Of a stretch of 64,000 bases of DNA, positions 36,601-44,868 are shown in pieces (position 1 is the stretch's first letter; every line of letters begins with the position of its first letter). Under the pieces are notes generated by a model, which worked only from the letters and a program-made list of their open reading frames with translations, did not search any database and was not told where the DNA came from. The stretch comes from Planctomycetaceae bacterium (GTDB lineage Bacteria; Planctomycetota; Planctomycetia; Pirellulales; Lacipirellulaceae): contig PABB01000029.1 in NCBI GenBank assembly GCA_002702655.1, positions 62,001 through 126,000 of the forward strand, read 5' to 3'. Made by a program: the position numbers and the translations under genes.

Positions 36601-38067
36601 TCCGATACCGACGCCTACGCGATCTACGTCGACGGCGAACTCGACCACGCGGTGACGTACGCCGAGGATCTCGTCGACGCCGCAGCCGCCTCGTTCTCCA
36701 TCGGCACCAGCGGCAGCAGCACGCAGTATTTCTCCGGCGGATTGGACGACGTACGGATCTACAACTACGAACTGAGCGAGTCGGAAATTGCCGACGTCTA
36801 CGGCCTGATCGGGCACTGGAAATTCGACGACGGCAGCGGCTCGACGATCGTCGACTCGTCGCTCAAAGGCAACGACGCCGCCTTCCTGACCGGCACGCCG
36901 GCGTGGGTCGACGGGGCGCGCGGCGGCGCCTTGGAGTTCGACGGCACGAACGACGCGGCCACCGGCGCCAGCTTCCAACCGCCCAGCGAAGGCACGGTCT
37001 GTCTGTGGCTCAAAAGCGCCGGTCCGCCGGCGGCCCGTCAGCGCCCCTGGGGCGTGGGCGGCAACTTCGAAATGTGGCAAGACGTCGACGGCCTGATCTC
37101 CTGCGACGTCAGCACGGATGGCTACCAGGGCGGTTTCATTACCACCGAGGCGCTCGACGACGACGGGCGATGGCGGCACCTTGTGGCCGTGTTTGATTCC
37201 GACGACGACAGCTACGCGATCTATCTGGATGGACAGTTGCACAAAAGCGGCGTGTCGACATGGGCTGTCGAACAGGAGGCTGCGGCACTGCTGACTTTCG
37301 GCACGAGGACGGGGTCGACCCAACGTTTCGCCGGCGCGATCGACGACTTCCGCGTCTACAACCGCAAGCTGTCCGCGGCCGAGATTGCCGATATCTACGG
37401 ACTGGTCGGTTGGTGGCGATTTGAGGAAGGCAGCGGCAGCGTCGCGGCCGATTCCAGCGGCGCAGGAAACGACGGCGCTGCCGTGGGATCGCTCGGCTGG
37501 AGTTCCGATGCGCGCGAGGGAACCGGTTCGCTGCAACTGAACGGCGCCAACCACGTGCAGGTTCCAGGAATGCTCATTGAGGCCGGCGACGCGACGATCT
37601 CCGGCTGGGCAAAGCTCACTTCGCCCGACTCCGGCGGATCGGAATTGATCAGCGTCGGCGATGCCCTCGCCATCCGACTGGACGAATCATCGCCTGCTAA
37701 CGGCGCCACTGTGCTTGCCTACAACGGCTCGTCATGGCAACATGCGGAGACGGGCTCGTTTGTCGAGGGCGCTGGCTGGGTCCATTTTGCCGCCGTCTAC
37801 GACCACGACACGTATGAACTGCGGTTCTACGTCGACGGCGTGTTGCAGGCGACCGAAACGCTTAGCGGTCCGCTCACGCTCAGCGGCGTCGGCTCTCATA
37901 CGCAGCTGGGCGCCCACGGCAACGGCCAAACCAACCACGACTTTAGCGGGCTGCTGGACGACCTGCGCGTCTACAATCGGGCACTCTCCAAAGACGAGAT
38001 TCGCACGCAGTTCTACGGCGGCTGGGCGCCGGGCCCGCGAATCATCCAGTGGGTCGAGACGCGCTAG
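33676..38067 (+). CDS. Large exported protein with five tandem LamG domains
   Basis: The 1463-aa product has a long signal peptide (~1-37, ending VVAVAQ), a beta-rich N-terminal domain (~40-210) like the DNRLRE/carbohydrate-binding modules, and an alpha/beta domain (~215-415, starting KNLLMVISGSTPNSMESGRQ). Five LamG (concanavalin-like) domains of ~200 aa begin near 421, 624, 845, 1044 and 1243. Each opens with a variant of HWKLDESSGTTATDSSGNN and closes with DDIRVYGKALSEAEIAEVYG. LamG domains bind glycans or proteins. There is no PEP-CTERM or membrane anchor at the C-terminus, which ends GPRIIQWVETR. Likely a cell-surface or secreted adhesin or glycan-binding protein, possibly exported by the neighbouring secretion system; function is inferred only from domains. 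Confidence 0.88.
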   Translation: MNTPIPRSCLAAVILQVGRRVLVFALAALAPVVAVAQTSVTFTVSQNSDDADQSPSTGEMWVGDGYSWLDNYCGARFQNVTIPAGATITSATLQLYSYGSGTASFSVNMYAQDADTTSTFTTTTYELSNRPRTTATTAWTTGSTSYTDGQSFTSPNFASSIQEVVDRAGWTSGNALTVILTPVANGRGFWKRSGNASYAPRLHVTYSTSGGKNLLMVISGSTPNSMESGRQSQVESWGYTVTTIQDSSSQAAFDSAVASADVVYVPGTIQDWDLLYKLRTASCGVVTETPGLDTEFGFATSDGYTISETQIYITDASHDVTTGLSTGTETILTSGQPLALNGNTVAAGMTVLAKNTAQNQLTLGAVETGGTLANTYNGNSTASGRRVRLPWGNITAWPNSNGILIFQQALAWAAGAETPAGLHWKLDESSGTTATDSSGNNYDGTITGTTSWIDARRNGGLELDGASKVEVASLLGQPTSFTVAGWVRLDAADSGGAELISIGDYIGVRLDPGGGIAANVFFHRGSSSWEFLSGGEELAGTGWRHVAAVFDDSADSLKLYIDGSLVASKTTTDTLNWTGQGTSTVVGAHGNGQTTFDLDGGVDDIRVYGKALSEAEIAEVYGLIAHWKLDETAGTTAYDSSLASHDATRTGTEDWAGGVEDNGHAFDYTDGEEYFVAPTTDALNDVQADDYTVMAYFKPLSVPPGTGSANDSAYGVIRKNGWHIGLAYGNGGNFYMEHWQDSGPTWTGAGAWEYYPPGRFYHVAGVVSRTNGTVKIYVDGQLKQTTTFTPGSDALDYGSNPWRIGISYPSATEYGHACHGVVDDVRIYNRALSDEEIAGFDGTKLIAHWKLDEATGTTAADSSGQGHDAVFTNGTPAWTTGVRDAALDFNGASNVATSAPLNPPPAGTVAFWVQSDGAPAARQRLMGSGNTFEIWQDPDGPIHFDLNVSGGVETFATTESMTEAGQWRHIAVSFNSDTDAYAIYVDGELDHAVTYAEDLVDAAAASFSIGTSGSSTQYFSGGLDDVRIYNYELSESEIADVYGLIGHWKFDDGSGSTIVDSSLKGNDAAFLTGTPAWVDGARGGALEFDGTNDAATGASFQPPSEGTVCLWLKSAGPPAARQRPWGVGGNFEMWQDVDGLISCDVSTDGYQGGFITTEALDDDGRWRHLVAVFDSDDDSYAIYLDGQLHKSGVSTWAVEQEAAALLTFGTRTGSTQRFAGAIDDFRVYNRKLSAAEIADIYGLVGWWRFEEGSGSVAADSSGAGNDGAAVGSLGWSSDAREGTGSLQLNGANHVQVPGMLIEAGDATISGWAKLTSPDSGGSELISVGDALAIRLDESSPANGATVLAYNGSSWQHAETGSFVEGAGWVHFAAVYDHDTYELRFYVDGVLQATETLSGPLTLSGVGSHTQLGAHGNGQTNHDFSGLLDDLRVYNRALSKDEIRTQFYGGWAPGPRIIQWVETR

Positions 38068-38221
38068 CGACCCTTCTCGAGTTCCCGTCCCGCGTAGGGA
38101 GGGGCCAATCGCCGATCTTGCGGGGCCTCTCGCCGCTTCTTCTCGCAGCGGAGACGGCAATGGAGCCGACTCCTGAACGACGCGATCATCGCTAGTCGAT
38201 CAGCCGCCCCTCGCGTACCCG

Positions 38222-38563
38222 CTACGGGTGCGTTGCCGGATGCGACTCGACGTGACCCGTCGTGGAATTGAGCGCGTAAGCCGAACCGCTCACGGGGCAT
38301 GTGGGAATGCCGCTGGGGAAGTAGTAGATCGTGTTGACGTCCCCAATGTCGCTCGGCGGCGTCCCGTCGTTGTCGAGCATATAGCGGTCGACGGCGATGT
38401 TGATGTGCTTGCAATTGTGCTTGCAAGCCGCCTCCTCCGCGGCGCCACTGGTGATCTGGATGCGAGGGACGATGATGGCCGCAATGGCGCCAAGGATGGC
38501 AACCACGGCCAGCAACTCAATCAGCGACAGCGCGCAACGTCGATGCACTCGAGGCCGAGACAT
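38222..38563 (-). CDS. Orphan GspG-like pseudopilin
   Basis: The 113-aa prepilin-like protein has a class III signal (RRCALSLIELLAVVAILGAI; Ala rather than Gly before the cleavage point, Glu at +5) and a short soluble domain ending YFPSGIPTCPVSGSAYALNS. That C-terminal module is shared with the pseudopilins at 42329 and 42913. It lies on the opposite strand just before the secretion operon and is convergent with the LamG gene. Inferred role: a minor pseudopilin of the same system or a duplicate. Confidence 0.82.
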   Translation of the reverse strand: MSRPRVHRRCALSLIELLAVVAILGAIAAIIVPRIQITSGAAEEAACKHNCKHINIAVDRYMLDNDGTPPSDIGDVNTIYYFPSGIPTCPVSGSAYALNSTTGHVESHPATHP

Positions 38564-38935
38564 GTCGGTATTTGCCTGCCCTTAGGTTCTAGACAATCAG
38601 TTGCAACGCAGCCCCGCACCCGGCCATACGGCGATGGGGGCTTCCTCTCTCAAAATCTAGGTCGAGATTCTCGTCATTTTGGCGGCCCCGAACCGTGCGG
38701 CCGCTTGGCCGACGATTCGCGGCGCGATTGTGCCGATTGAAGCGATCGCCATGACGCCCCCGATCCTGCGGCGGGTCGTAGTTGGACCAATTGTGCCGCC
38801 ACCCGACTGCGTCGTCATCGAGACTGCGTGCATCCAACCTCACAGTCGCCCCTGATCGGCGCGCAAGGCGTTTCTGCGAGCTAACTTTGGACAGTCTGTT
38901 GCCAAATCTCGACGCGACCTCCCCCCGACGCCCCC
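38564..38935. other. 372-bp divergent intergenic region ahead of the secretion operon
   Basis: No gene is visible. It lies between the orphan pseudopilin (minus) and the degenerate receiver gene (plus) and so should hold both promoters. I could not find a convincing -35/-10 or sigma-54 site. Confidence 0.4.
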
Positions 38936-39331
38936 ATGCCGAACCGTCAAGCTACGATCTTGCTGCTGGAAGAAGAGCCAACGCTGGCGGAGATCACGGC
39001 GTTCCGTTTGGAACTGCTGGGGCACCGGGTCCAGGCGTTTGACAACGGACAGGCCGCCATCGACTGGCTGGCAGGCAACTCGGTCGACCTGATTGCGGTG
39101 GGGCATCTCGCGGACATCGAGTCGATTGAGCTGCTCAACCGATTCAGCGACGACCAATCCACCAGTCACCTGCCGCTGGTCTATTTGTCAGCCAACTCCG
39201 ACCTGACGGAAGTACAGCGTGCGTTCAACGCCGGCGCCGACGAGTATCTCGTCACGCCATACGACCCGTTCGTCTTGGAGCAGAAGGTCGAGGGCCTGCT
39301 CCGAGCGTCGGCCGGTCCGGGCAAGCGGTAG
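38936..39331 (+). CDS. Degenerate response-regulator receiver domain protein
   Basis: The 131-aa single-domain protein has the CheY fold pattern: TILLLEEEPTLAEITAFRLE for beta1/alpha1, PLVYLSANSD for beta4 and NAGADEYLVTPYDPFVLEQK for beta5. In beta3 (VDLIAVGHLADIESIELL) the phospho-acceptor Asp is Gly (residue ~56), and the conserved beta5 Lys is Thr. The acidic pair at beta1 is Glu-Glu. It therefore cannot be phosphorylated in the usual way and probably acts as a protein-interaction module (pseudo-receiver). It is the first gene before gspE, about 85 bp upstream, in the same direction. Confidence 0.85.
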   Translation: MPNRQATILLLEEEPTLAEITAFRLELLGHRVQAFDNGQAAIDWLAGNSVDLIAVGHLADIESIELLNRFSDDQSTSHLPLVYLSANSDLTEVQRAFNAGADEYLVTPYDPFVLEQKVEGLLRASAGPGKR

Positions 39332-39415
39332 ACGACAGCGACCTTCCCGTCGCCGCGATGCCGCCGTCGGCATGGCCGCGAATCCACTCCCCAAGCGATT
39401 TGAACACACGGACAC

Positions 39416-41104
39416 ATGGCGCGTCTCGGCGACATCTTGCTCGCGAAAGGCTGGATCACCCCGGCCCAGTTGGACAGTGCGCTCAAAGCGCAGGGCGACG
39501 AGAAAGGTCTGCTGGGTACGCTGCTGGTGCGGCGCGGTCTGATTACCTCAGACCAGTTGGGCGAGGCGCTCTCGGACCAATACGGCGTTCCCTTTTTGGA
39601 AATCGTGCCCGAAGGCATCAACCCGCAGGTGGTTCGATTGCTTCCGGAGGACTTCGCCCGCGCGCGTCGCATCGCTCCGATCAGCATTCGGCGGCGAACA
39701 CTGCAGTTGGCGATGCTGGCGCCCGACGACATCGACGCCATTGGCGAAGCGGAACTCATCACGGGATATCAGATCGAACCGGTGGTGACCCTGTCGCAAG
39801 GCATCGACGCGGCGCTCGACCGCGGGTTTGACGACCGCGTCGTCGCTCGTCAGACCGTCGTCGACATGAAGATGGCCGACCTCGACGCCGCCGAAGACGC
39901 GATCGATCAAGACCTGGTCAGCGACGCTTCGCTCAACGAAGACCAGGCGCCCGTCGTGCGCCTGGTGCGGGCGATCCTGATGGGCGCCATCAACGCCGGC
40001 TCCAGCGACATTCACCTGGAACCGCATGACCCGGAAATGCGGGTGCGCTACCGCGTCGACGGCACGCTGCAGCCGGTGATGACGATCCCCCGGCACATTG
40101 AAGAGGCGGTCGTGGCCCGCATCAAGGTCATGGCCGACATGGATACGACGGAAAACCGGCGCCCGCAGGACGGCCAACTGGCGATTCACGAAGCCGGTTC
40201 CCGCGTCAACTTCCGCGTCAGCACGATTCCCACCGTCGGCGGCGAAAAGGTGGTGATGCGGCTGCTGGACGAAGGCAGTCGGTCGTTCCACCTTGAGGAA
40301 CTGGGACTCGGGGTGCGTGACATCAACATGATCCAGACCTTGATCGACAAGCCGCACGGCATGATCGTGGTCACGGGCCCCACGGGCTCCGGCAAGAGCA
40401 CCACCATGTACGCGGTGCTGTCGAAGCTCAACGCGGTGAGTCGCAACATCGTCACGGTCGAGGACCCGGTGGAGTATCGCCTGCCCGGCATCAATCAGGT
40501 TGCGTCCGACAGCGAACACGGCCTGGGATTCGCCAACGCCCTGAAATACATCATGCGGCAGGATCCCGACGTGATCATGGTGGGCGAGATTCGCGACCAC
40601 GAAACGGCGACAACCGCCGTGCAGGCGGCGCTCACCGGTCATTTGCTGATCAGCACGCTGCACACCAACGACGCCATTGGGGCGGTCGCGCGACTGAACG
40701 ACTTGGGAGTCGACCACTTTAAGATTGGCGGGGCCTTGCTGGGGTCGATCGCCCAACGATTGTTGCGTTCGATCTGCCCTCACTGCAAGGAAGTCGTCGA
40801 CCCCAACCCACACTATCTGACGGCTCTGCGAGTCGATCCGCAATCGGTTGCCGACGCGTTGTTCTACCGCGGACGGGGTTGCAAGAAGTGCCTGGGTACG
40901 GGTTACTCCGGCCGAATCCCGGTGCTGGAGATCATGACAGTCACCCCGGCGCTGTCGCAAGCCATCGAAAACGGCTTGCCGACCACCAAGCTGCGCGAGA
41001 TCGCCCTGGCCGAGAGCATGGTCGAGCTGGCTTCCGCGGGAATGGAACACGTCCTGGCCGGCCGCACGACGCTGGAAGAAGTCTTCTACAAGGTGTCCGG
41101 ATAA
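39416..41104 (+). CDS. gspE: Type II secretion / type IV pilus assembly ATPase GspE/PilB
   Basis: The 562-aa ATPase has an N-terminal MshEN-type domain (~1-150; LGDILLAKGWITPAQLDSAL, LSDQYGVPFLEI). The catalytic domain shows Walker A TGPTGSGKSTTMYAVL (~320), the Asp box (SSDIHLEP), Walker B DPDVIMVGEIRDHETA and the His box STLHTNDA. The zinc-binding tetracysteine is CPHC ... CKKCLGTGYSGR. All catalytic motifs are intact. It powers pseudopilus assembly from the cytoplasm. gspF follows 40 bp downstream with a good AAAGGAG site. Confidence 0.95.
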   Translation: MARLGDILLAKGWITPAQLDSALKAQGDEKGLLGTLLVRRGLITSDQLGEALSDQYGVPFLEIVPEGINPQVVRLLPEDFARARRIAPISIRRRTLQLAMLAPDDIDAIGEAELITGYQIEPVVTLSQGIDAALDRGFDDRVVARQTVVDMKMADLDAAEDAIDQDLVSDASLNEDQAPVVRLVRAILMGAINAGSSDIHLEPHDPEMRVRYRVDGTLQPVMTIPRHIEEAVVARIKVMADMDTTENRRPQDGQLAIHEAGSRVNFRVSTIPTVGGEKVVMRLLDEGSRSFHLEELGLGVRDINMIQTLIDKPHGMIVVTGPTGSGKSTTMYAVLSKLNAVSRNIVTVEDPVEYRLPGINQVASDSEHGLGFANALKYIMRQDPDVIMVGEIRDHETATTAVQAALTGHLLISTLHTNDAIGAVARLNDLGVDHFKIGGALLGSIAQRLLRSICPHCKEVVDPNPHYLTALRVDPQSVADALFYRGRGCKKCLGTGYSGRIPVLEIMTVTPALSQAIENGLPTTKLREIALAESMVELASAGMEHVLAGRTTLEEVFYKVSG

Positions 41105-41144
41105 GCTGCGCCGCCGAACGCGGCGCAGCGAAAGGAGAACTGAC

Positions 41145-42311
41145 ATGGGCCGTCGCAAGCGTTACGCACTCGCCGCCGGCGACGCTGCCGCTGCGCCGCG
41201 CGCCTCCCGCCGCACCAACGGCGCCTCGCTGCTGAAATCGGACTTCCACCTGTTCGGAACGCCCAAGCCGTCGAAGATGAAGCCGGCCGAAGCGACCTTC
41301 TTGCTGCGCAACCTGTCCACTCTCGTTGGCAACGGCGTGTCGCTGCCCAAAGCGCTGCAAACGCTGGCGAAGGAGGACTCGCTCGCGTCGCACCGCGCGA
41401 CGCTGGAGCGTTTGTGCCAACGCGTGGAATCGGGCACCCCGTTCAGCACGGCGCTCAACGACTTCCCCCACGTGATCGACCGGCTGGCCGTCAGTCAGAT
41501 TCGCATTGCCGAACGGTCCGGCACGCTCGCCGACACGCTGAAGCACCTCGCCGAGAATCGGGACAAGTTCCTGCAACTGCGACAGCAGCTTGTGAAGAAG
41601 CTTGCCTACCCCGCACTGCTCGTTGTGCTGGGAACGGGGTTGGTGACTTTCCTGATGATGTACGTCGTGCCGGTCTTCCAAGAAACGTACGCCGACGCGG
41701 GCGTTCCGCTGCCGTTTATCACGCAGGCATTGATCGTCGCGGCAGGGCTGGCCAAGAAGTGGTTCTGGGTCGTCGCCGGCGGCGTGGCCTGCGGCATTCT
41801 GGCAGTCACGAAATTGCGCAATCACCCCGAGTTGGGCGAACGGATCGACAGGCGTCTGCTCCGCATGCCGCTGCTGGGAGATTGGCTCCGCGATATGGCC
41901 GTGCTGCGGGTGATGGACGTGCTGCACAACCTGATGGCGTCCGGATTCACGCTGGCTGAGGCCCTGCGGCAGACTTCGGAGTCCGCCGGCAATCGCGCCG
42001 TGCGTCGCGGCATGCTCGACTTGCAGCACGCGGTGCAGCGCGGCGAACGGTTCAGCCGCGAGATTGAGCGCCACGAATCGCTGTTTCCGCCGATTGTCTA
42101 CCAGCTGGTGGTCGTCGGCGAAAACACGGGCCAACTCACGTCCAGCACGCGCGAGGTGTGCGAACATCTGCGCCGCGAGATCGAGCGGCGGACCACGCTG
42201 ATGGTCGGCGTGCTCGAGCCGGCGATCACGATCTCGCTAGCCGGCGTGATCTCCGTCATTCTGCTGGCGATCTATCTGCCGATGTTCGACATGATCAACA
42301 CGATCAATTGA
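41145..42311 (+). CDS. gspF: Type II secretion inner-membrane platform protein GspF/PilC
   Basis: The 388-aa protein contains two copies of the T2SSF domain, each followed by membrane helices. It opens with a basic 35-residue tail, then MKPAEATFLLRNLSTLVGNG; the second copy begins LRVMDVLHNLMASGFTLAEA. The helix LVVLGTGLVTFLMMYVVPVF and the final one AITISLAGVISVILLAIYLP (followed by a short tail) are typical. The protein couples the GspE motor to the pseudopilus. Start at 41145 is supported by AAAGGAG upstream. Confidence 0.94.
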   Translation: MGRRKRYALAAGDAAAAPRASRRTNGASLLKSDFHLFGTPKPSKMKPAEATFLLRNLSTLVGNGVSLPKALQTLAKEDSLASHRATLERLCQRVESGTPFSTALNDFPHVIDRLAVSQIRIAERSGTLADTLKHLAENRDKFLQLRQQLVKKLAYPALLVVLGTGLVTFLMMYVVPVFQETYADAGVPLPFITQALIVAAGLAKKWFWVVAGGVACGILAVTKLRNHPELGERIDRRLLRMPLLGDWLRDMAVLRVMDVLHNLMASGFTLAEALRQTSESAGNRAVRRGMLDLQHAVQRGERFSREIERHESLFPPIVYQLVVVGENTGQLTSSTREVCEHLRREIERRTTLMVGVLEPAITISLAGVISVILLAIYLPMFDMINTIN

Positions 42312-42328
42312 CCGAGACGAGCCCCGCG

Positions 42329-42679
42329 ATGAAAACCCGCTCCGCCGAATCGCCCTGCGTCGCGATCACGAGAACCGGCCTGTCCCTGATTGAAGTCACG
42401 GCCGCCATCCTGGTGCTGGGGATTGCCGCCGCGTTGATCTTGTCGACGGCCCGTCGCTGCGTCTCCACCGCCGACACGGCCGCCTGCCACTCGAACATTG
42501 GCGACATCGAGCTGCAAGCCGAGTTGTGGCTGCAGCACACCGGTTCGTGGCCGGCGAACGACCTCAGCGACATTGACGGCGACCTGGACTACTTTCCCAG
42601 CGGCCTGCCTGTGTGCCCCGTGGACGGGACTTCCTACCAACTCGATGGCGCCGGAAGCGTCGTCGGACATACCCACTGA
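42329..42679 (+). CDS. Pseudopilin with YFPxGxPxxPV C-terminal module
   Basis: The 116-aa prepilin-like protein has the class III signal RTGLSLIEVTAAILVLGIAA (Gly before cleavage, Glu at +5). The soluble part contains GSWPANDLSDIDGDLDYFPS and ends PVCPVDGTSYQLDGAGSVVG. It resembles GspG but is shorter than the usual ~140 aa. The ATG at 42329 follows gspF by 17 bp; the frame extends further up through gspF in antiphase but without coding sense. Confidence 0.85.
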   Translation: MKTRSAESPCVAITRTGLSLIEVTAAILVLGIAAALILSTARRCVSTADTAACHSNIGDIELQAELWLQHTGSWPANDLSDIDGDLDYFPSGLPVCPVDGTSYQLDGAGSVVGHTH

Positions 42680-42912
42680 TGCATACAACCGCTGCATTCG
42701 TACGATCCGGCCCCGCACTTTGCCTAGCGGCCGCGCAACTGGTAATTCGCTCCCGGCGAACTAACCACATTTAGCCAGTTTCCCGTTTGCACTTCGAGCA
42801 TGCAGAGTGCGGTGACCTACACTTTCGTACGCTCGACGACCGAGCTATCGATCTTTCACCACACACGACCGCATAATTTGCCCTTGCCTAGCGTCATCGG
42901 AGTCCTGTTGAC
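42680..42912. other. 233-bp gap inside the secretion operon
   Basis: This is the largest gap in the operon and is noticeably more AT-rich than its surroundings. CATAAT near 42871 could be a -10 element, but no matching -35 is present at the right distance. It may hold an internal promoter for the downstream pseudopilin genes. Confidence 0.3.
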
Positions 42913-43239
42913 ATGGTCCCTCAACGAAAAAACACCAAGCGTAGCGGTTTCTCGTTGCTCGAGTTACTTGCCGTGGTCACGATCCTCGGCATCATCGCCG
43001 CGATTATCGTCCCGCGCGTGACGGTCTCGGCATCGTCTGCCAAGCAGAAAGTTCGCGATCACCACAAAGCCACGATCAACGCCGCGGTCGAACGGTACTA
43101 CGTCGACACGGGCGGGTGGCCGGCCGATGATCTCAACGACATCGCCAACAATGCCAACTACTTCCCGGACGGCATTCCGCAAAACCCCGTGGACAACAGT
43201 TCCTACTCGCTCAACTCCACGACGCATCGAGTGAACTAG
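42913..43239 (+). CDS. gspG: Major pseudopilin GspG-like
   Basis: The 108-aa protein has a canonical prepilin signal, RSGFSLLELLAVVTILGIIA, with Gly at -1 and Glu at +5. The soluble part reads AVERYYVDTGGWPADDLNDI, NYFPDGIPQNPVDNSSYSLN, which matches GspG calcium-loop proteins in layout though it is shorter. It is the best candidate for the main pseudopilus subunit of this locus. It shares its C-terminal module with 38222-38563 and 42329-42679. Confidence 0.85.
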   Translation: MVPQRKNTKRSGFSLLELLAVVTILGIIAAIIVPRVTVSASSAKQKVRDHHKATINAAVERYYVDTGGWPADDLNDIANNANYFPDGIPQNPVDNSSYSLNSTTHRVN

Positions 43240-43260
43240 CGAGTCAGCGCAAGCGGAACC

Positions 43261-43758
43261 ATGCCAAAAGATCGGACGACGCAAACGAAGGTCCGGTGCG
43301 CACACGCGCACCGGGCCTTCAGCCTTGTTGAACTGTTGGCCGTGCTGACAATCTTTGCGTTGATCGTCACCGCAGGCATGTTGCGGTTCGGCAGCGGCAC
43401 GCTGGACAACATGGAAGCGGACGCCTACGTACGGCGGCTCACGCGGGATCTGCAGTACGCGCGCCGGCGGACGATCAGCACGGGCGACAACCATTACCTG
43501 TCGGTCACGCTCGACGGCTCCGACGTGGCTTCTTACACGCTCATCCGCCGAGCCGCCGGCGGCGACGCAGCCGTCGACGAACCTCGCGGCACGCCCGACG
43601 GCCTGACCGTCGCCGCCAGCCACACTGCGCTGGAGTTCGACTTTGACGGCTCGGCCCTGGCGGGCTACTCAATCACCGTGGCCGGCCCGTCCCGGTCCTA
43701 CGCGCTGACCACCGTCGCGGCCACGGGCACGGTGGCCGTAACGGACACGACGCCCTGA
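43261..43758 (+). CDS. gspH: GspH-like minor pseudopilin
   Basis: The 165-aa protein begins with a basic leader and HRAFSLVELLAVLTIFALIV; the residue before the predicted cleavage point is Ala instead of Gly, Glu at +5 is present. The soluble region (LTRDLQYARRRTISTGDNHY ... LEFDFDGSALAGYSITVAGP) is the GspH/FimT-like beta fold, with the RDLQYAR helix typical of GspH. It follows gspG by 21 bp. Confidence 0.82.
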   Translation: MPKDRTTQTKVRCAHAHRAFSLVELLAVLTIFALIVTAGMLRFGSGTLDNMEADAYVRRLTRDLQYARRRTISTGDNHYLSVTLDGSDVASYTLIRRAAGGDAAVDEPRGTPDGLTVAASHTALEFDFDGSALAGYSITVAGPSRSYALTTVAATGTVAVTDTTP

Positions 43759-43900
43759 GTCGGCCGCCGACGAGGCGGTCGCTTTCTGCCGATTGGCCGG
43801 TTTCTCGCGACAATGCGGCGTCGGCGTGCGCATTCCGCGAGCTATTCTTGCAGCGCACGCCTGCAGGCTTGCCGAGCCCGGTCTCCGCGCGCCCACGCCC

Positions 43901-44350
43901 ATGTTGAACCCACGTCGAGCACCAACCGAACGACACGGCTTCTCGCTGGTCGAGATGATGGCGGCCGCTGCGCTGGTGGCGGGCGTGCTCGTGCCCACCA
44001 CCTCGGTGCTGCGCGACGCCATGCAGAAGAGCCGCGAGGCCGTGCGACGCCAGTTCCTCGCCAACTACGCCGTGCGAACACTGGAAGACCAGGCCTCCCT
44101 GACGATGCGCAACTGGGCCAGCGCGTCGGTCGGCAGCAGCTTTGCCGCTGAAGGCCACCCCAACGTGAAATACCTCGTCGTGAGGAGCGACGACCCTGCG
44201 GCCGGCGGACTCACCGACCGGTTGATGAATATCTCCGTGACTGTTTACGACGACGACGACGGCGACTCGACCGCCGATGCCGACGAATTGCAGGTCGTGT
44301 TTCGCACCAAGGTCGCCAAACTCGCCACTTACGAGAATGCACCGCTCTAA
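43901..44350 (+). CDS. gspI: GspI-like minor pseudopilin
   Basis: The 149-aa protein has the class III signal RHGFSLVEMMAAAALVAGVL (Glu +5). The soluble domain includes AMQKSREAVRRQFLANYAVR and an acidic stretch (YDDDDGDSTADADELQVVFR). GspI is assigned by order (after gspH, before gspJ) and size. The ATG at 43901 is chosen over the frame opening at 43793, which would add 36 residues of unusual composition. It overlaps gspJ by 14 bp. Confidence 0.75.
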   Translation: MLNPRRAPTERHGFSLVEMMAAAALVAGVLVPTTSVLRDAMQKSREAVRRQFLANYAVRTLEDQASLTMRNWASASVGSSFAAEGHPNVKYLVVRSDDPAAGGLTDRLMNISVTVYDDDDGDSTADADELQVVFRTKVAKLATYENAPL

Positions 44351-44861
44351 CGCCCCACGCCGCCGCGGATTCACGCTGGTCGAAGTGATGGCGACCACGG
44401 CGATGCTCGCTGCGCTGTCAACGACCACCGTGGTCCTGTTGCGCGGCGCGCAGAGCGCGTGGAGTCTGCATCGAGACGATGTCGAGGTCCGGCATTCCGC
44501 GTTGGCCACGCTGCGACATCTCACGCGGACTGCGCGGCAGTGCACGCGCGTGTCGAGCATCTCCGCAAGCGGCGACACGTCGGGATATCTCAAACTGATC
44601 AACGCCGCGGGAACGACGCTGGCTTATGACCACGATGCGGGCGAGGAGGAAGTGCTGTACGGCGAGACGACGGCTGCGTCGCTGCTTGCCAACTCGATCA
44701 AGACGATGAGTTTTGCCGGCCTGAAAGCGGATGGCTCGTCAACGACAACCAATCCGGATGAAATCCACGCCGTCCGCTGCACGATCACCTACGACCTGAC
44801 GCGGCCCTCGGGGGCCGTCACCGAAACGCTATCTTCCACAGCCTGGCTGCGAGCATGGTGA
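44337..44861 (+). CDS. gspJ: GspJ-like minor pseudopilin
   Basis: The 174-aa protein has the signal RRGFTLVEVMATTAMLAALS (Gly -1, Glu +5), followed by a beta-rich domain (EVRHSALATLRHLTRTARQC, EEEVLYGETTAASLLANSIK). Length and position between gspI and gspK fit GspJ. The ATG at 44337 lies inside the end of gspI; the frame opening at 44277 is less likely because the prepilin leader would be too long. Confidence 0.78.
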   Translation: MHRSNAPRRRGFTLVEVMATTAMLAALSTTTVVLLRGAQSAWSLHRDDVEVRHSALATLRHLTRTARQCTRVSSISASGDTSGYLKLINAAGTTLAYDHDAGEEEVLYGETTAASLLANSIKTMSFAGLKADGSSTTTNPDEIHAVRCTITYDLTRPSGAVTETLSSTAWLRAW

Positions 44862-44868
44862 GTCAGAC

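Noticed and set aside
35851-37554. Minus-strand open frame opposite LamG repeats 3-5
   Set aside because: Repeated LamG codons create a repeated antisense pattern; no start signal or coding sense.
43793-43900. N-terminal extension of the GspI-like pseudopilin from 43793
   Set aside because: It would put 49 residues in front of the prepilin signal; class III leaders are short and the ATG at 43901 gives a normal one.
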